A DNA stretch of 64,000 bases, taken from NCBI GenBank assembly GCA_037389465.1, contig JAZARR010000171.1:4487001-4551000 (forward strand), given 5' to 3'. The DNA comes from Baylisascaris procyonis. Its lineage: Eukaryota; Nematoda; Chromadorea; Rhabditida; Ascarididae. Under the pieces are notes generated by a model. It saw nothing but the letters and a program-made list of their open reading frames with translations, ran no database searches and had not been told where the DNA came from. A program made the translations under genes and the position numbers. Each line of letters opens with the position of its first letter. The stretch's first letter is position 1. Shown in pieces: positions 12,632 through 27,200 of the stretch.

Positions 12632-15600
12632 ATGAATCGAAATAGAGCAATTCCTGCACATAAAGAGCTCGCAGCTGGATCATTTATACTCAATATCCTT
12701 TTTGGACTCATTTTTGGTTAGTGATTTTTTTTTTTTAAATTGAATATTTCAATTTCAAATGTTTTTTTAAAAAAAATCTGAAATGTTTTTTTTTCTTAAA
12801 CTGAAATCCCCTCCTCTACCTCTTTACCTTATTTCTTGTTTAAACGAAGCAGTAATCAGATTCATTCAGTTTTTATATCTAAGATAAGGCGATAAAACTG
12901 CTTCTATCAATGATCAACATCTTTAACACATATAACTTATTAGTTCAATTGATATAGACACCAATATGTCCTCTTCGATGATCCTATATTACAACAAGAC
13001 TGATGCACTTTCTAGAGATGTTAAAACACCTCTCATGTGAGTGCAATAAAAACACAAATGTGAGCATGCAGTAATGTTTTTTTTTTGTTTCATAACTAGT
13101 TTCTGCAACTGCGACCTGAACTCACGATCATTGAATGCAAATTGATGTCACTATACTTCGATAACTTTAGTGCAACCTTTTCAATAAAATCATTAATTTT
13201 CAGTTGGATTTGTTATACTCATACCACGACATTTTTTGCAACCTTATCATCGAGGTTTCTATTGTGATGATGAAACAATTCGACGTCCATATATGGAAAG
13301 TATTATACCAACATATGCGCTTGTTATCTCACTTCTTACTATACCTGCAATCATTGTACGTTTTGTTTTTTTTGCATCAGCATTACTTTTAAAACACTAT
13401 TTTAGAGTTTAAAACTTAATAGAAATTTGTAACGCCCGGGTAACCGAAAGAAACTTACAAATGTGAATGGAAAAATTTTTCACCAAAGTTTCGATTCGAT
13501 CTCATTTTGAAAGATTTTCCCGTGGGGATCTGCAGGAACGTGTCGTTTTTGGCTATGCACTGCAAAATGTGATATGAAGTGAACCTTTTAGCGATGTTTA
13601 AATATTTTATCCAACTTCATTTCCCCTCTGTATTTCTTTGCACAGTTTTTTTTAGAGCTGCTGTTATGCCTTGAACAACCACTCTTGATAGGTATACTAA
13701 TGTAGGGCATCGATAGTAGAATTTACATGCAAATGTTAATGGGAATCGAAAGATCATACTGACGTACTTTGCTCTAGAAAACCGATCACTTCAGATTCTC
13801 CTTCTAGAATCCGGTAACAGTGACCCTCGACCAACCATTCCTGTGATGAGTACAAGTTACAGTGTACAATTTAGTAGATTTCTTACTTACTCCACATTTT
13901 TTTGACAAAAATCAAACTTTTTTTTTATTCGTTATCGATCTTGTTTCACTTGACTTTTATCCCTCAGCTTCAACGTTTTTTTCAATGAACCATCTCTAAA
14001 GAATAAAGTAATGCCATACAATCTAGTCTTATTGCACTCCATATATGTATGTTAATTTCAGATAGTGCTAACAGAGATGTATCGTTCTTCATGCGTCATA
14101 GAATTGTATAGTTGGAAAGGTTATAATATTGGGCCCGTCTTTGCAAATTCATTCAAATTTTATGGTATATTATTCTTATAGTTATTTCATAATCGATTAA
14201 TTTTTATAAAGAAAATTGTTTTTATTCTTTTCGAAAAAATTCACATTCAAGACTAAAAAGAAAGGTTTTAAATTGTGTAGTATATCATCGAAAAAATTTC
14301 AACTAATGAATAACTCTCATTTTTGAATTTTTCTGACGTCATTATTTATTATATTTTCTTTTTTTGTTGTCAGAAATAAATAATATATCACTATTTATTA
14401 AACTTTTATCACTTTAGTCTTTTATTTATTATAAATCCGCTTATTTATAAGGATATTCGTTCGACCATATGCGATTTTTTTTAAACCTTAATTTTGCATT
14501 ACACTCATTCCTGTTTTATCATAGTTTTTATAATAGTTTTCGAATTAAGTATATTTAAGGATATCATCTATTAGCGCTATTGATTAGTTTATCCACGATG
14601 CAAGCCACTAAATATTTCACCGGAAGATTACGTCCAAATTTTATCGATGTATGTAAGCCGGATATCGCATTGGATATTTGCAAGGATCATACATATATAA
14701 ACGATTATAAATGTTTTGGTACGGATTTGAAGAGGATTCGCGATGGAAGAATGTCATTCTTTAGTGGTCATGCAGCGTTAGCGCTTACCGCAGCAACATT
14801 TCTTGTGGTAAGATCCACTTCGTTTAGAAATATTTCAAAATATCTTAGGTAAATTTTTTTTTGGGAATATTTCAAAATGAATTTCGAAAGATTTTTTTTT
14901 GCAATCATTTTCTTTATGCGTATATTGTAATCAATGAAGAAATGCTTCAGTAGAATTTTCTAAGCTTATATGCAAATTTGCAAAATTACAATTTTATTTA
15001 TTTTCTAACTTCCTATATGCAAATTTTTCATCCACAACATTTTAAAACATTCCTTCTTCCGGTTTATTCCTGACAGTAATGTTTTTTTTCCGATTATCAT
15101 TGCGTTTAAGAAATCAACCCTGAAACAGCGATGGATGGAAGCTATACGTATTGCTCTCCGGTTATCACATCCAATTTTCATTCATCAATACATAGAGTCT
15201 CCTATTGCTGTATCTGTTGCTCGTCTATTGTAGCTACGATATTTATATCAAACTATGGATTTTCATATTCAAATATAAAGGGATTAGTAGTTCTTCGCGT
15301 GCAATATTTTGCAAATTAGTTGCTTTATACCTTTTAGACTATTGATATGAAGCATTATTTAAAATTTTTTCTCTAAGAAGAAAAAATATTCTGCAAAACT
15401 TTTATTATCCTAGTCGGGAACTTGAAATATTGTCGAATTTATTTCATCCATTCAGATCTATTTGCATTCACGAATCCCTCGTAAGCACAGCGTTGTGGTA
15501 CTTCGTTCGATCATACAGGTCGCTATTGTGTGTATGGGTTTCTATATCGGCTTCACACGTATAATTGACAACAAACATCATTGGACAGATGTTGTAGTTG

Positions 15601-16349
15601 GATATATCGTCGGTGCGGTCGTTGGATATTTGACGGTATGAATTTTTAGATACGACATAGGGGTTGACGGGGGGGGGGGAAGGTGGTAAACTGCGGGAAG
15701 GTGAAAGGAATTCGCTTTCATTTTTATATATGGTATTTACTGCTCGGAGGATTTATTCGTTTTACGTAAAGAATTATGCAAAATCTTTTTTTGCAGTTGT
15801 GGAAGGAAAATTGCAAGGAAAGGTTTTACAATTTTTTCAATAGGAATCGGTTAAGAGTCATTGATATTTTTTTGCAATATTTTAGTAATGAGTATATTTT
15901 TCAGAGCTCAAGATAAGTGTATAGAGCATTTTATTACGCTTTCGAATTTCCTAATGCCGATTTTTTGAAAAGTTCCCATGCTAATCATTCACTCAATAGC
16001 CAATTCTTATTTTTTTCAAACTTTATCAATAATTTATTCGATATGTCGCTATTTATTTAGCACAAGTTCATCTCATTTTTACGGTTAATTAGCGTTGAAA
16101 CTACAAAATAAAACACTATTTTTGCCATTTATTTCAACATTGAGTAATTTTTGATTTATTATTTGAACAATGACGAAATTTCAGGCAATGAAAATAGCCA
16201 ATATACGAATACCAATTGAGGATTTCGAAGAGCCTGATATCGATCTTCCGTTTATTGATTCTGATGATTCAGAGGGTGATCAAGCGGCACCTAAATATAA
16301 AACAAGTGTAGTTCGAATTGAACCAACCGAATTAAGGATTTTCGCATAA
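12632..16349 (+). CDS. Lipid phosphate phosphatase (PAP2 superfamily, LPP/PLPP type), paralog B
   Basis: Six exons give 310 residues: 12632-12716, 13204-13355, 14062-14164, 14560-14807, 15456-15635 and 16185-16349 (TAA). Exons 2 and 5 have exactly the lengths of those in gene A (152 and 180) and all intron phases match, so the genes are tandem duplicates. The family signature appears as YHRGFYCDDETIRRPY at 43-58. C1 is K131-x6-R138-P139, C2 is SFFSGH with S182-G183-H184, and C3 is T230-R231-x5-H237-x3-D241. The usual Ser of C3 is Thr here, a mild change, so activity is still expected. Unlike A, the C1-C2 loop has no N-x-S/T sequon. The C-terminus is short and acidic. The exon 4 acceptor is weak (TTTAAG at 14559); I chose it because it restores alignment with gene A, while a second AG 15 bases downstream would delete five residues in frame. 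Confidence 0.93.
14334..14341. promoter_or_regulatory. CRE-like palindrome TGACGTCA in intron 3 of LPP gene B
   Basis: A perfect eight-base cAMP response element core. In DNA this AT-rich a single copy is only mildly unexpected, so function is not implied. Confidence 0.3.
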
Positions 16350-16864
16350 TTTTATCACATTCAACTAATTTCCGCATAGATAAATTTTTGATTTATATGA
16401 TATAATAGCGCTGATAAGAAAACACATGAATATATCATTTCGCAATTGGGAAGAAGAATTTTGATCTTTTCCTGAATTTTTTTTTTTATACTTGTATGTG
16501 GGAAGAAGGGGAGAGGGAGAGGAGGGAATAGGAAATTCTAAGATTTTATCTTTAATTGAGAAAGTTCTAAAAACATAGAACAAAAATGTTTCATCACTAT
16601 TGTCGAGTACCTTTAACATAAGAGTGCTGTTCAATAAGCAATTGTGGTGCTAGACTACAGGGTCAGAAGTTGTTTTTTTTTGCGTTATTGCCCTTTTCAA
16701 GTTGATTTATATTGCTCATTGTTTCGATATATTTTTCTTGAAGCGTTCATTTTTCTATCATATGATTCGTATTGTGCTGTTGCTATTGTTGAATAATCCT
16801 ATATGATCGTTGAAGAAAATTTTTTGAGTGAATTTTTTTTTGTGATTTTATGCAATAATTGCGC

Positions 16865-16870
16865 AATAAA
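16865..16870 (+). promoter_or_regulatory. Polyadenylation signal of LPP gene B
   Basis: AATAAA about 515 bases after the stop; a second AATAAA follows at 16907-16912. Confidence 0.45.
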
Positions 16871-16912
16871 TAAATCCTCCTTTAGAAAATCAATACCTAT
16901 ATGAGAAATAAA

Positions 16913-19900
16913 GGTGTACGTTTATGCTTGATTCTGAAACATTCTCTAAATCTAAGCCTAAGTTCAAGTCTAGACATTAATTTGGCCACCCATTAAGGGG
17001 GGAGGGGTGGAGGAAGGGGATAGGAGGCCGGATGCGCAATTATCGCGGCACCATTTCTGCTGCATTAGGTTTAAGAAGGAAATTCCACAATATATTTTAA
17101 TAAAGTACGACGATTTATTTGAGAAGTCATATTTGGGAACCCCATGAGAGTATAAAGTATAACAAAGTGAACACTCGTGGTGTATCTATACGCTTGTTTG
17201 CATATCGAATTAGTCCTCATCCGGTCCAATTGTTCATAATTACGTTGCTAAGCGAAATTTTGCATTTAAAAAGGCACCATTCAACGATCATTTAGGTATT
17301 GACCTGATCAGTGAACAAATTTACATATTTTGCAAGATGCAAGCACAGCGATCGTCTACTTAACTAACCATCATATTTTGTGGCTCCTCAATATTATTTG
17401 TTACTTCATTGTTGGTCTTTTATTGATCAAATATGTTTTTTTTATTCATTTATTTTGATTCAATATAATACATAACGTTGTTCCATACTTTTACTATGTT
17501 CCTAAGATATTTCTTATCAATTTTTCTTGCTAAGTTACATTGGCTTACAGTATTTGAGGAAAAGGAATACGGTGAGTTGCGATTATCACAACGGCAAAAC
17601 CCCATTCAAAGTGGGAGCATGAAAATGACAATCATCCTACAATGCGCGTTATCGATAAGAATTTCATAGCTCGAGTTTAGTTTCTCTCGAGTTCAAGCTA
17701 CTAGGTTGTCACAAATATATGCACAGATACAACTTTGAAAATAATGTGTTATATAATTGAGGATCTTCCGATAAATGCATAAGATCTGTTCAAAAATTAT
17801 TCGCCGACGAACGGTTTTATGCATATGACATCAATTATATGGTGACTATGCTGTTTGAAGTGTTGAACGCCAACGTCAACGATATTTGCACGTTGCTCTC
17901 AGTCTAATATACTTATAAAAATATAAATTTCAATTTGTTTCATTTAAGGAATATTTGGGATCTCTTGCATCCACTTATGTCGTACTGAAATGAGCTGAGA
18001 ATTCCTTGAGGATGTGGATATTTTTGTGTTCCCTACAATAAATATGGTCAGTACCACTAATTATCGGATACTTGAAGGACGAAAGAAAGAAAACGGACCG
18101 CTTCTATGGATCGATGAAATCAGCTAGTGTTCCTGAAAATTCTATTCGTCTTGCAAAAAAATTATTCAGTGCAAATACCGTAAATTCATTTGATCCTTTG
18201 TGATACCTGATATTAATGGTTTATATTCAAATGGAAGAAAGTTGAGTCGGAGATCAGTCCAAATTAGGCTTATATCCTTCATGGTTTCATCTCCCGTATT
18301 TGAGAGGAATATATTCAGATAAGGTTTATGGTACCTGAACTATGGCCATAAAGAATGTGAAGGAAATGCTGCGATATTTCGTACCATTCTAAAAATCTTA
18401 GTGAATTTATCTTAAAGGATTATAGATCGGCTAAGATTCGTGCTTAACGAAACATTTTGGCTATTGTTTTTTTTTCTTTGCGAACAAATGATCCCACTTG
18501 ATCAATGTGCTATCGATTTACATATCAACTCGAAACAATGAATAGCGATGAGCGAATAAAACAATATTGCCTCAAATATCGAAGCAGTGTTGTGTTATGT
18601 TATTTCTGCGATCGCTGTTTGTTGCCTACATGTTGTTAAGTTGAATCGGTTTTTTTTGTTTGTTTCTAGCATTTTATAAATTTCAATCGATTTTAATTTT
18701 TGTCGCATTATTTTCTTCTTCTTTGATAATTTTTTAAAATAATATTTATTAAAAAAATTATCAAGATTTGAAATTTTCAAAAATTTTTCATCAGAAATTT
18801 GTTTGCTCAACAATAAACTTTGAATAATGCGGCAATCAGTATGAGAAAATTATGCTTATATTTATTTTCTTATTCGAAATTAGTTCTGTAGAAGAATCGA
18901 GTCATATTGGATCATATCTAACATGTGACATTTGCGCCATGAGTTCTACACATCCTCGAAAACTTATCATGAGCTGTGCATATCTTATCAATGTGAAGAA
19001 ATTCACATTATCATATCATTTTCCTCTTTTTCACTATCGCTAAGGTCAGATCATTCGCCCGCCGTATAGTGCAGATTATTCGCCCTTGACTTTCTTTGAC
19101 CGGAAGCTAAGTGTCTTCTTAAATAGGAAACGTCCGATAAAGGTTATACTTCAAGCTTTCTGCCTGAATTCCTTCGAGATCTTGATCTATGCTAGAAAAT
19201 AATGGTATAGAGATGTTGGTATATCATTGGCATTGATACAACACAAGTGACAAATGTGTGCACCTGCTTGGCTAGTCGTGAATACGGACAGCCCACACGA
19301 ATAGATCATAAATCCCTCAGGCAGCTGCAGGTGCATCCTTCCCCCTCATCGGCTCTTCTTCAGCAAACGACCTTTTTCTATTTGCTCCCACTGAACTTTT
19401 ATATTCGTTCTATTAGTTCAACGAATCATAATGTATGCAAAAATGAATTTTAAGGATATTCAATACTAAAATTTGCATAAAAGAATATTTTTCTGAGGTA
19501 CAAACCACGTTTCTGAGGTGCTAATTGCAACGCAATTTGATCTTAGTGTTCTGATTGTGGCAATGTATGAGTGCTAAGAAAGCGATCTAATCATAACCTT
19601 TTTTCTTTACTGATGTCAAATATAAGGTTCCATTTCGACTATTACTATCGACGAATTAATTTCGAAATTAATTACTGATTATAATTGATAGTAATAATAT
19701 TTCTATTTTAATTAATAATGGATTAAGTATAATAGTATTATAATTTCTATTCTTATTATTTTTTGCGATTGTTATTGCTTTGTTTTTATGTAGTTACGAG
19801 TGTCGTTACAGCTGTATAATAAATAAGAGAAACGGAGTTGTTGATTGCTTTGTACTATTTTTTTGACTGAAAATAATCTTCTAGGAAACTTTTCGTTTTT

Positions 19901-21640
19901 TTTTTTATAAAAAATCTCGCCTTTGTCTTAATACCGATGAAACAAGACCGAGTTCGCCTTTAGCTCAAATGCACCTTGTAGTAGTCTAAATTGGGTGGTT
20001 TTCGGTCATGATCGGGGCCAAAACTGAATTTAACCTCGATCCGTGAAATTTGTTAAGGCATAATATTTATGGAAGTCAACGTTAGCTTCTAAATTATGAG
20101 CATTTCAAATAGTCATTCAAAAGTGAGTCAATTCCACAACTCATTTATTTGTTTGCCTCATCGACTGCTTCAAAAAGTGATCGTCTTTCTGAAAGTTGAT
20201 GCGGGAGTTTAGATATCATATATAATAAAAATTTACTATAGACCTCAGTAATGTTGTGCAGCTGGAAATAACCTCAAAAATTTTCTTATTATTGATTTTG
20301 TTTGGTTTTTTATTGCTACAATATTTATGTATGTTTCTAGCAAGCAATAAATGCTGCTGTTTCTTTTCATCTTCCTAATTATAGACACCCAAATTTTTTG
20401 TAAAATCGAAATTTTAACTGCATAGAATAAAATGGAAATTCATTGAAAAAATTTTAGATATTTTTGTTCGAAACATCGAGTTTGATTTTAGAGGGTGAAC
20501 AATGTTGTTGAAAGATCAGATAGTATGAAATATTTCCTCTTGAAGACTTTCCATTCAGTTGCCGTTAATTTCTTTGGAAGGTAGCAAAATTCTTAATAAG
20601 ATATTTAACGTTTCCACAAAAGTTTAGGTATGGAAAATATATTTAAAAAGGATCTTGAAAATCTCACTGCAATATGATACTGTTTATGAATAAGATAGTA
20701 ATTTTTTTTAAATTCTTTGATGTCACGCGAACTGATCAGCATTCTAGAGTGTTTCTTGCATTAAGAATTGATTGGTAAGTGGGTGAAGTAGGAGGAAAGA
20801 GAATGGGAAGAGGCAATAAATTGGTATGGAGGAACAAAGGGTGAGGATCGCATCGGTTGTGTTGCTATTGTGATTCATATGCAAGAATAATCGACGCAAA
20901 AAGAATATCGATGAATTCCGGTAGTGTCTTTGAAATTTTTGAAACTTTTGAAATTCTTGGAACTCACAACATCGCCAACTTTTGCCAATGAAGTTCTTAA
21001 AACATTGAGATGGCTAGGATGTTGTTCTTGAAAAATTGAAAACTTTGTCTTAAGTCTTCCAAGCTGTCCCCTCCCATCGCGGGAATCAAATCAGATGTGA
21101 CTGCCACGTCCTATTTTGATCACCATAAGGGGGAAAAGAGAGGGGCAGATGGGTGGTCAATTGGTTTCTCTTCATAAAACAGCAGATCGATTTCTCTGAA
21201 TATTTCGTTTAATACGAGATGAATGCTATACAATAAAAGATTTTGACCAGAATGAGTTGTGAACGTGATTTCAGCTAGTGAGTGAGTGCATTGATAGTTC
21301 TTCATTCAGCTCAGAGATTAATGGCCCTACATAAATGAGTCTATCTTCGACACAGTGAAGAGAGGAATTTTCAATTACTTATTGCTGTGAAAGTGAACGT
21401 CAGTTGTACAAATCATTTCCTCTGTAAAGGTATTCCTTTCTATTCTCTCTTTTATTACTTTTCGATTTAAAAAAAAAAAATATTACTCTCAAAAATATTC
21501 CATTATATCCACAAACTTACAATATCGAAAGATATTTTTCGTTATCCATTATATCCACAAAGATTTATATTATTTTATATCCGAATTTAGTTTATATTAT
21601 CTTATATTCCTAGAATAACAGTAATAAACACATCCAAATA
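16913..21640. other. Intergenic spacer between LPP gene B and spon-1
   Basis: About 4.7 kb with no supportable gene on either strand. It has a perfect 20 bp palindrome at 19654 and an A/G-rich tract near 17.0 kb. It presumably holds the spon-1 promoter, but no TATA box or known element stands out. Confidence 0.6.
19654..19673. repeat. Perfect 20 bp palindrome
   Basis: AATTAATTTCGAAATTAATT is its own reverse complement. It lies about 2.1 kb upstream of the spon-1 start. It contains homeobox-like TAAT cores on both strands; AT-rich composition makes chance plausible. Confidence 0.7.
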
Positions 21641-21663
21641 AGATCTATGACTGATGTAATGCG

Positions 21664-21671
21664 TTTTTCAG
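21664..21671 (+). promoter_or_regulatory. Likely splice acceptor in the spon-1 5' UTR
   Basis: TTTTTCAG ends at 21671, 103 bases before the start codon. It could receive a spliced leader or a cis-spliced untranslated exon. A weaker TTTAG ends at 21748. Confidence 0.35.
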
Positions 21672-21774
21672 ATTTCCATAACAATTATCAAATTCTAAAA
21701 GTTCATCATTCGAATAACAGCCAAACGGCTAAAAAGTACTTCATTTAGGCTTATCGTTGTAATAGGCCGTTGTA

Positions 21775-23673
21775 ATGTCCCGCTTCATCATCTATTGGCT
21801 ATTAATTGGCATTTGTTGTGCAAATGAGTGCAAACGACGTCTCTACGAGGCGAAAGGTGATCGTACACCGGGCAATAGTGGCTTTGTTATCGAAATTTCC
21901 AGTGCAACTAATACTTCTGACGAAAATCCTGAAAGCTATAAACCTGGAGAAAGCTATATAGGTCAGTGCTTTTAATTTCTCTTTAAATCTCTTTCTTACA
22001 AAAAAAGAATTTTTTTTTTCAATTATAGAATTAAAAGCTGCCATTTTTACCTTCTATTACATACCATTTATGGGGACTTCTCTGTCAGAATATTCAAAAA
22101 ACACAGAATTTAGAGAGGGATGGAGTTGGATATCAAAGAAAGGAGGCTGATAAATTAACTCTAACAATTTATAAAGCTGTGATAGTTTTTTTTTTTTTAT
22201 TAAAGCTGTATAACTATAGTAGCTAATAAGATATGGTCTTCTCCGTTCTACAGAATTACCATTATGCCGACGACGAATAGTCATTAGTTGTATTGGAACA
22301 AGAATGCGAACTGAATCCAATTGCAAGCATCAATTCAAGGAAATTCATTTGCGGTTCATTATCCAAAATATTTTATTTTGCAGTCAAACTTCGAGGTTGG
22401 CAAACAAAATTCACCGTTCAAACATTTCGTGGTTTTGGTATAGCGGCACAATTTGACAGCGATAAACCAGCTGGTAAATTCGATGTGAGTTGAGTGATTT
22501 ATTCTTTATTTTACTTCGACAAATTTGTAAATATTCGATGGGATATTTTATTAGGGGTTTCATTGGATGTGTTTTTTGCATTTGCATATTTTACATTCAT
22601 GTGTTTTTCTTATCCGTATTTAAATATAAAATTATTTTATGCGCACATATTTGCGTACGTATTTTCCACATAACTTTTTTTCAAGATAAGATGAATCAAC
22701 AGCAGTGATTCTTGATCACTTAAATTCCTCAAGAATATAAACAAAACATGCGAGTGAAAAGTCTGCAAAAGGGCAACTAGAGTATAGTGCGAAGTGCTAA
22801 AACGTTGAAGCAATGGCAATAATGCTAATTATTAGAAAGCTGGAGCGTTGCGAATATGCTAGTGCATTCTTTCATAGATACCTAATTCTAAGTGGTTTTG
22901 GAAAATTGCATCTTTTCAGCACTAATATGCGCTTTTTGCATCCTTTCTTTTGAGCCATCATATATAATGGCCACCAGCGATATTTTCGCTTCTCAAACGT
23001 CGTTGTAAATTTGCTTTACAAAAGCCCATTATAGCGACGTTATGTCTGCCTCTGTATGTGAGAGTGTATCCATCCGTCTGCTCGGTGCTTTTGATTTGAA
23101 AAGCGTTGAAGCTGGAGCTGGAGGTATAATGTACACCACATGATCGACTCCGATACCACATTTCAAATTGTTCCATTGCCTTCAAAAGAAGTTAATTCGC
23201 ATATAGAGATCAATGTGACGATGCTATTCTAAACAAGGAATGAATATGCAAAACTAAATACTTGTTAGTGATTGGCTAAGTTGTAAAGCTAGTTACTGGA
23301 AAGGGCAAGAGCGAGAAAGCGCATATCGTATCATTTCCTCACTTCATAACCTTTCCACCTGTTTATTTGAACGAATGAAAGTATAGTAAGTAAGAGAATA
23401 TTAGCAGGTATTGAATTTTTTTATGTGCGATGCGTCTATTCCCGATCATTTTACAGTTACAAGGTCGAAAAGGTGAGGCACGTACATGGCCTAATTGCCG
23501 TAAAGCAGGTGTATCTCATTCAAATTTGAGACCAAAAACTTCTGTACACGTTCTATGGCGTGCTCCAGAAACTTCTGAAGGTGGTTGTGTGATATTTCGA
23601 GCATCTGTTATTGCATCGAAAAAACTATGGTATGCTGAAGATGGTCCACTAACAAAGAAGTTCTGCCTTGCAG
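21775..23673 (+). other. spon-1 exons 1-3: signal peptide and Reeler domain
   Basis: Residues 1-168. The hydrophobic leader ends near CCANEC. The Reeler region contains GNSGFVIEIS, KPGESYI, a TFRGFGIAA block and VHVLWRAP, matching the Reeler pattern of a Tyr-Pro-Gly segment followed by FRGF and a late W-x-AP motif. Confidence 0.85.
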
Positions 23674-24228
23674 GTAAACGCTTCATTTTGTTTCTTAGAA
23701 CGATTAAATTTCTTCGGACTTCGTTGTGAGGTTCACAAATCTAATACCTTACTTAGTTGATCGTAAGGTTAGCATTTCTTCAAAAATCGATAATATAGGA
23801 AATAGAATCAATAAAAGCGATCTCATTTGCATAAATAAGGTGCTTATTTATACAAATAATTGAACTTCATTTAGGTCTATTCCTTTATCGTTGGATACAG
23901 AGGGCAGGGATAGAGGAGGAAGGTCAAGGAGAAAAGTTGGATTTACCTGGAGTTTTTTTTTAAAGAATCAGCCATAGTAATTTACAATACTCAATATGTA
24001 CTGCAACTTTGAGAGATTATTTTCAGTTTTCACTCATCCATTAGACATTGTTGTACTCTATTAAGCAGAAATGCGCTATGTGTCTACTATTGGTGTTATA
24101 TGTTAATGCACATCTTGCCTCATTGTGATTCTGATCTAAGGTGACATCCTTATGCAAAAAGATTTCTGGATTTCAAGCTAATCTTTGATGCTCATGATAT
24201 CCTTTTCCTCCAAAACACTTTATGAACT

Positions 24229-24259
<31 letters not shown>

Positions 24260-27200
24260 TTCATTTGTTTATTTGCTTATTTATTTGCCTATCTATTCGC
24301 AAATTTTATTTCCCATAACTGTTATACTTATTTTTAACAAGGGATATTTTCGAAAAGTTTTCTGCAGATGACTATAAAAAAGCGTTACCAATTGATGATG
24401 ATACAAGTGAATGTTGTGCATGCGATGAGGCCAAATATAGTTTGGAATTTATTGGTCTTTGGTCAAAGGAGACACATCCAAAGGACTATCCTACACGTAT
24501 GCTTTCAATCCTTTCTTCTAACTTTCAATCGTTCTTAGCAGTTAGTCCATTGTTAAAAGGTTATTTGTTTTGAAAGTCCCTTTGCTGGTTTATTTATCTT
24601 TTAGATTTACTTTTCGGCAATAATTACTGTGTTATCGATATTTCTGAATGCTTATTTTGTGATGGTAGACTGCTACTTTCGTGATGTGAAAACTTTCTAC
24701 CCGGAACCACATTTATATCGTTCTTCTGAGAGATCAAGTTGCATCTGCTCCTTCCAAGCCATAAGACTCAACCAGTCAAATCGGTTTCACCAATCGTTTT
24801 TTAATTATCGAACGATCAGTGATCACTTTAAACCATAGTTGAAGACCGCTGGAATTCCATGCATCAGCTGAATTGACCGGCGAATGGAAATCGAACGGTC
24901 GAACAGCATTTAACAGGATCAGGCTCCAGTTCGGTGTTTAATCGTTTCCTAACTTATAGACGAATTGAATAAGGCATGTTTGTTATGTTATAAACGTGAA
25001 TTATTTTAGTTGAGCATTTAACTCATTTCACGGATATGCTTGGTGCAAGTCATAGCGCTAATTATACGATGTGGAAATTCGGTATGATTGCTACTGATGG
25101 CATGAAGGAAATTGCCGAATGGGGGAACACTTTCAAAGGAGAGCAGGAAATGAAAGATCATGTAAGCGCCAATCATTGTTGTTATCAGAAATTATCTTTG
25201 ATAATTTTTACTGATCGCATTTAATTAACTTCATATGGATTTCTAAGTACATTATATTCTATCTTTTATTAGCCTCCCGCCTTTCGAATATAATATTCAA
25301 AAAGAATAAAATTCAAAAGTTCAGGTTAAATTCATATAGTTTCGAACAGCAATCAAACGGAAATAAGTTACAAGTCCAACATACATAGAAATTTAGTGAT
25401 ATTTTAGTGTATTTCGTTTTAGGCTGTTATTACAAGCTATTTGATTTATTAATTTTTCCCATCAGCAATGGGAAAGAGCAAAAAAAGGGTTGCAACAAAG
25501 CAAATGCTAAGGCAATTTCTGTCTCTTTGCGGCGTTAGATTTTCTCAGCACAAAAAAATTAATTATTAGCAATAAATCAGCAACACTGATGGTAATGATA
25601 AAACATTTTCTTGTATTTCCAGATTTTCCCTTCAAAATGTTTTTTCCGGTTCCCTTCAGGAAGATTTCTTCCCCTTACACGTGGATTGAAAGCAGCTAAT
25701 AAATAATAAAATATTTAAAAACTAAGGACAGGGAGGCCTTTAAGGTAGTCCGTAAACGATCAAGTGAGTTTAGCACTGAAACAAAGTTCCTTTCCATGGA
25801 ATACTTCAATTTCTTCCATATAAAGCCTTCCTATCATAAAAGAAAAAAAAACTTCTCTGATTGAGATATTTCATTTATACGGCTATTTCAGGCAAGTGAA
25901 ATTCGAACACTAATGAAAATTAAAGGTTTATGGTATCCTGAAGTACAAGGTCGAACTCATAGTTCATTTATTGTAAATAAGTAAGTTATGTTCTCTTGCA
26001 ACCGATTCATATGAGATTCAGAATCAAATTTTGCACTAGAATCTTCTCTCTAACGAGTCTAGCGGCGATCTTTTCACCATCCCTAATAAACACACCCCAA
26101 TACTAAGTACAAACTTCACGGTAGATATATCAGCGTTTTACATTCGCATTTTATGTATACCATTTTTGGCTAACTATGAATAAACAGCATTTGCGCTAAC
26201 TAGGACAGTATGGAAAATCACTGTTGGCTCAGATTTATTTGAATTTGGATGTGTGCCAAATTCGCTCATCTTTGGTTGTTATTTTGTTTAAATCACATCG
26301 CGTAAAGTGTTATTTCGTAACTTCTTGTGATGTGTATGAAAGATGCTGCATCTATCCCTGGCAACTTTGCAATCGGTTAATTAAAAGTGGTCAAATTTTG
26401 GTCGATCTGTCTTTTCCATTCTCCTGCAACCGAGGTTCTTTTTTATTTAGAGATTTTAGGGTTAGTTCATGATTACGATGAACCCATGGTGATTGGGGAT
26501 CTTTTTGCAGACATTTGTGACTGGTAAAATAGTCTTTGAACGAATACCTTTTATAGATGATTTTAAATGAGATACTGTCGAACCACGGAGATAACCTGTA
26601 CCCATTTCCTTTCATTGCAGTAATGAAATTGCAGCCGTGAATATATTGTATCATAGTTAAAACCTTATTCCATATATAATAATATATAAAAAATAGGATC
26701 ATTTTAATGGTGATCCGTCAGTAAAAAAATTTTCAAATAACTTTTGAAAGGATTATTTTCGAAATAATATTTTTGATTAAGAATTAATTTTTTAATTTTA
26801 ATTAAGAATTCAGGTATCACCATCTAGCATCGTTGGCTGCAATGTTTGGACCATCGCCGGATTGGTGTGTTGGTATCTCATCGGTGAATTTATGCCTTCC
26901 AGATTGCACTTGGGTTCCGGAAAGAACTTTTGAATTGCTTCCTTTCGATGCTGGTACCGATAACGGTCCAACTTATATGGTACGTTGCTATACCTGTAAT
27001 ACCTTAATACTTAAATTTTACATATATAACAGTAATTTAATAAATATAAAATTAAAATATCACTTATAGAAGTTTAGCGAGCTGCCACATGGCCTAGAAG
27101 ACTATAAAAAAGTGATCGTTTCTTACTAATTTCTTTCTCACTTTCGACCATTTTTACTGAGATCATTAAGGCACACTATACAATAGCTCTCTATATGAAA

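Noticed and set aside
17470..18300. Coding-like stretches suspected to be a transposase relic
   Set aside because: No DDE/D motif, no mariner or Tc1 signature and no terminal inverted repeats were found; frames are short and inconsistent.
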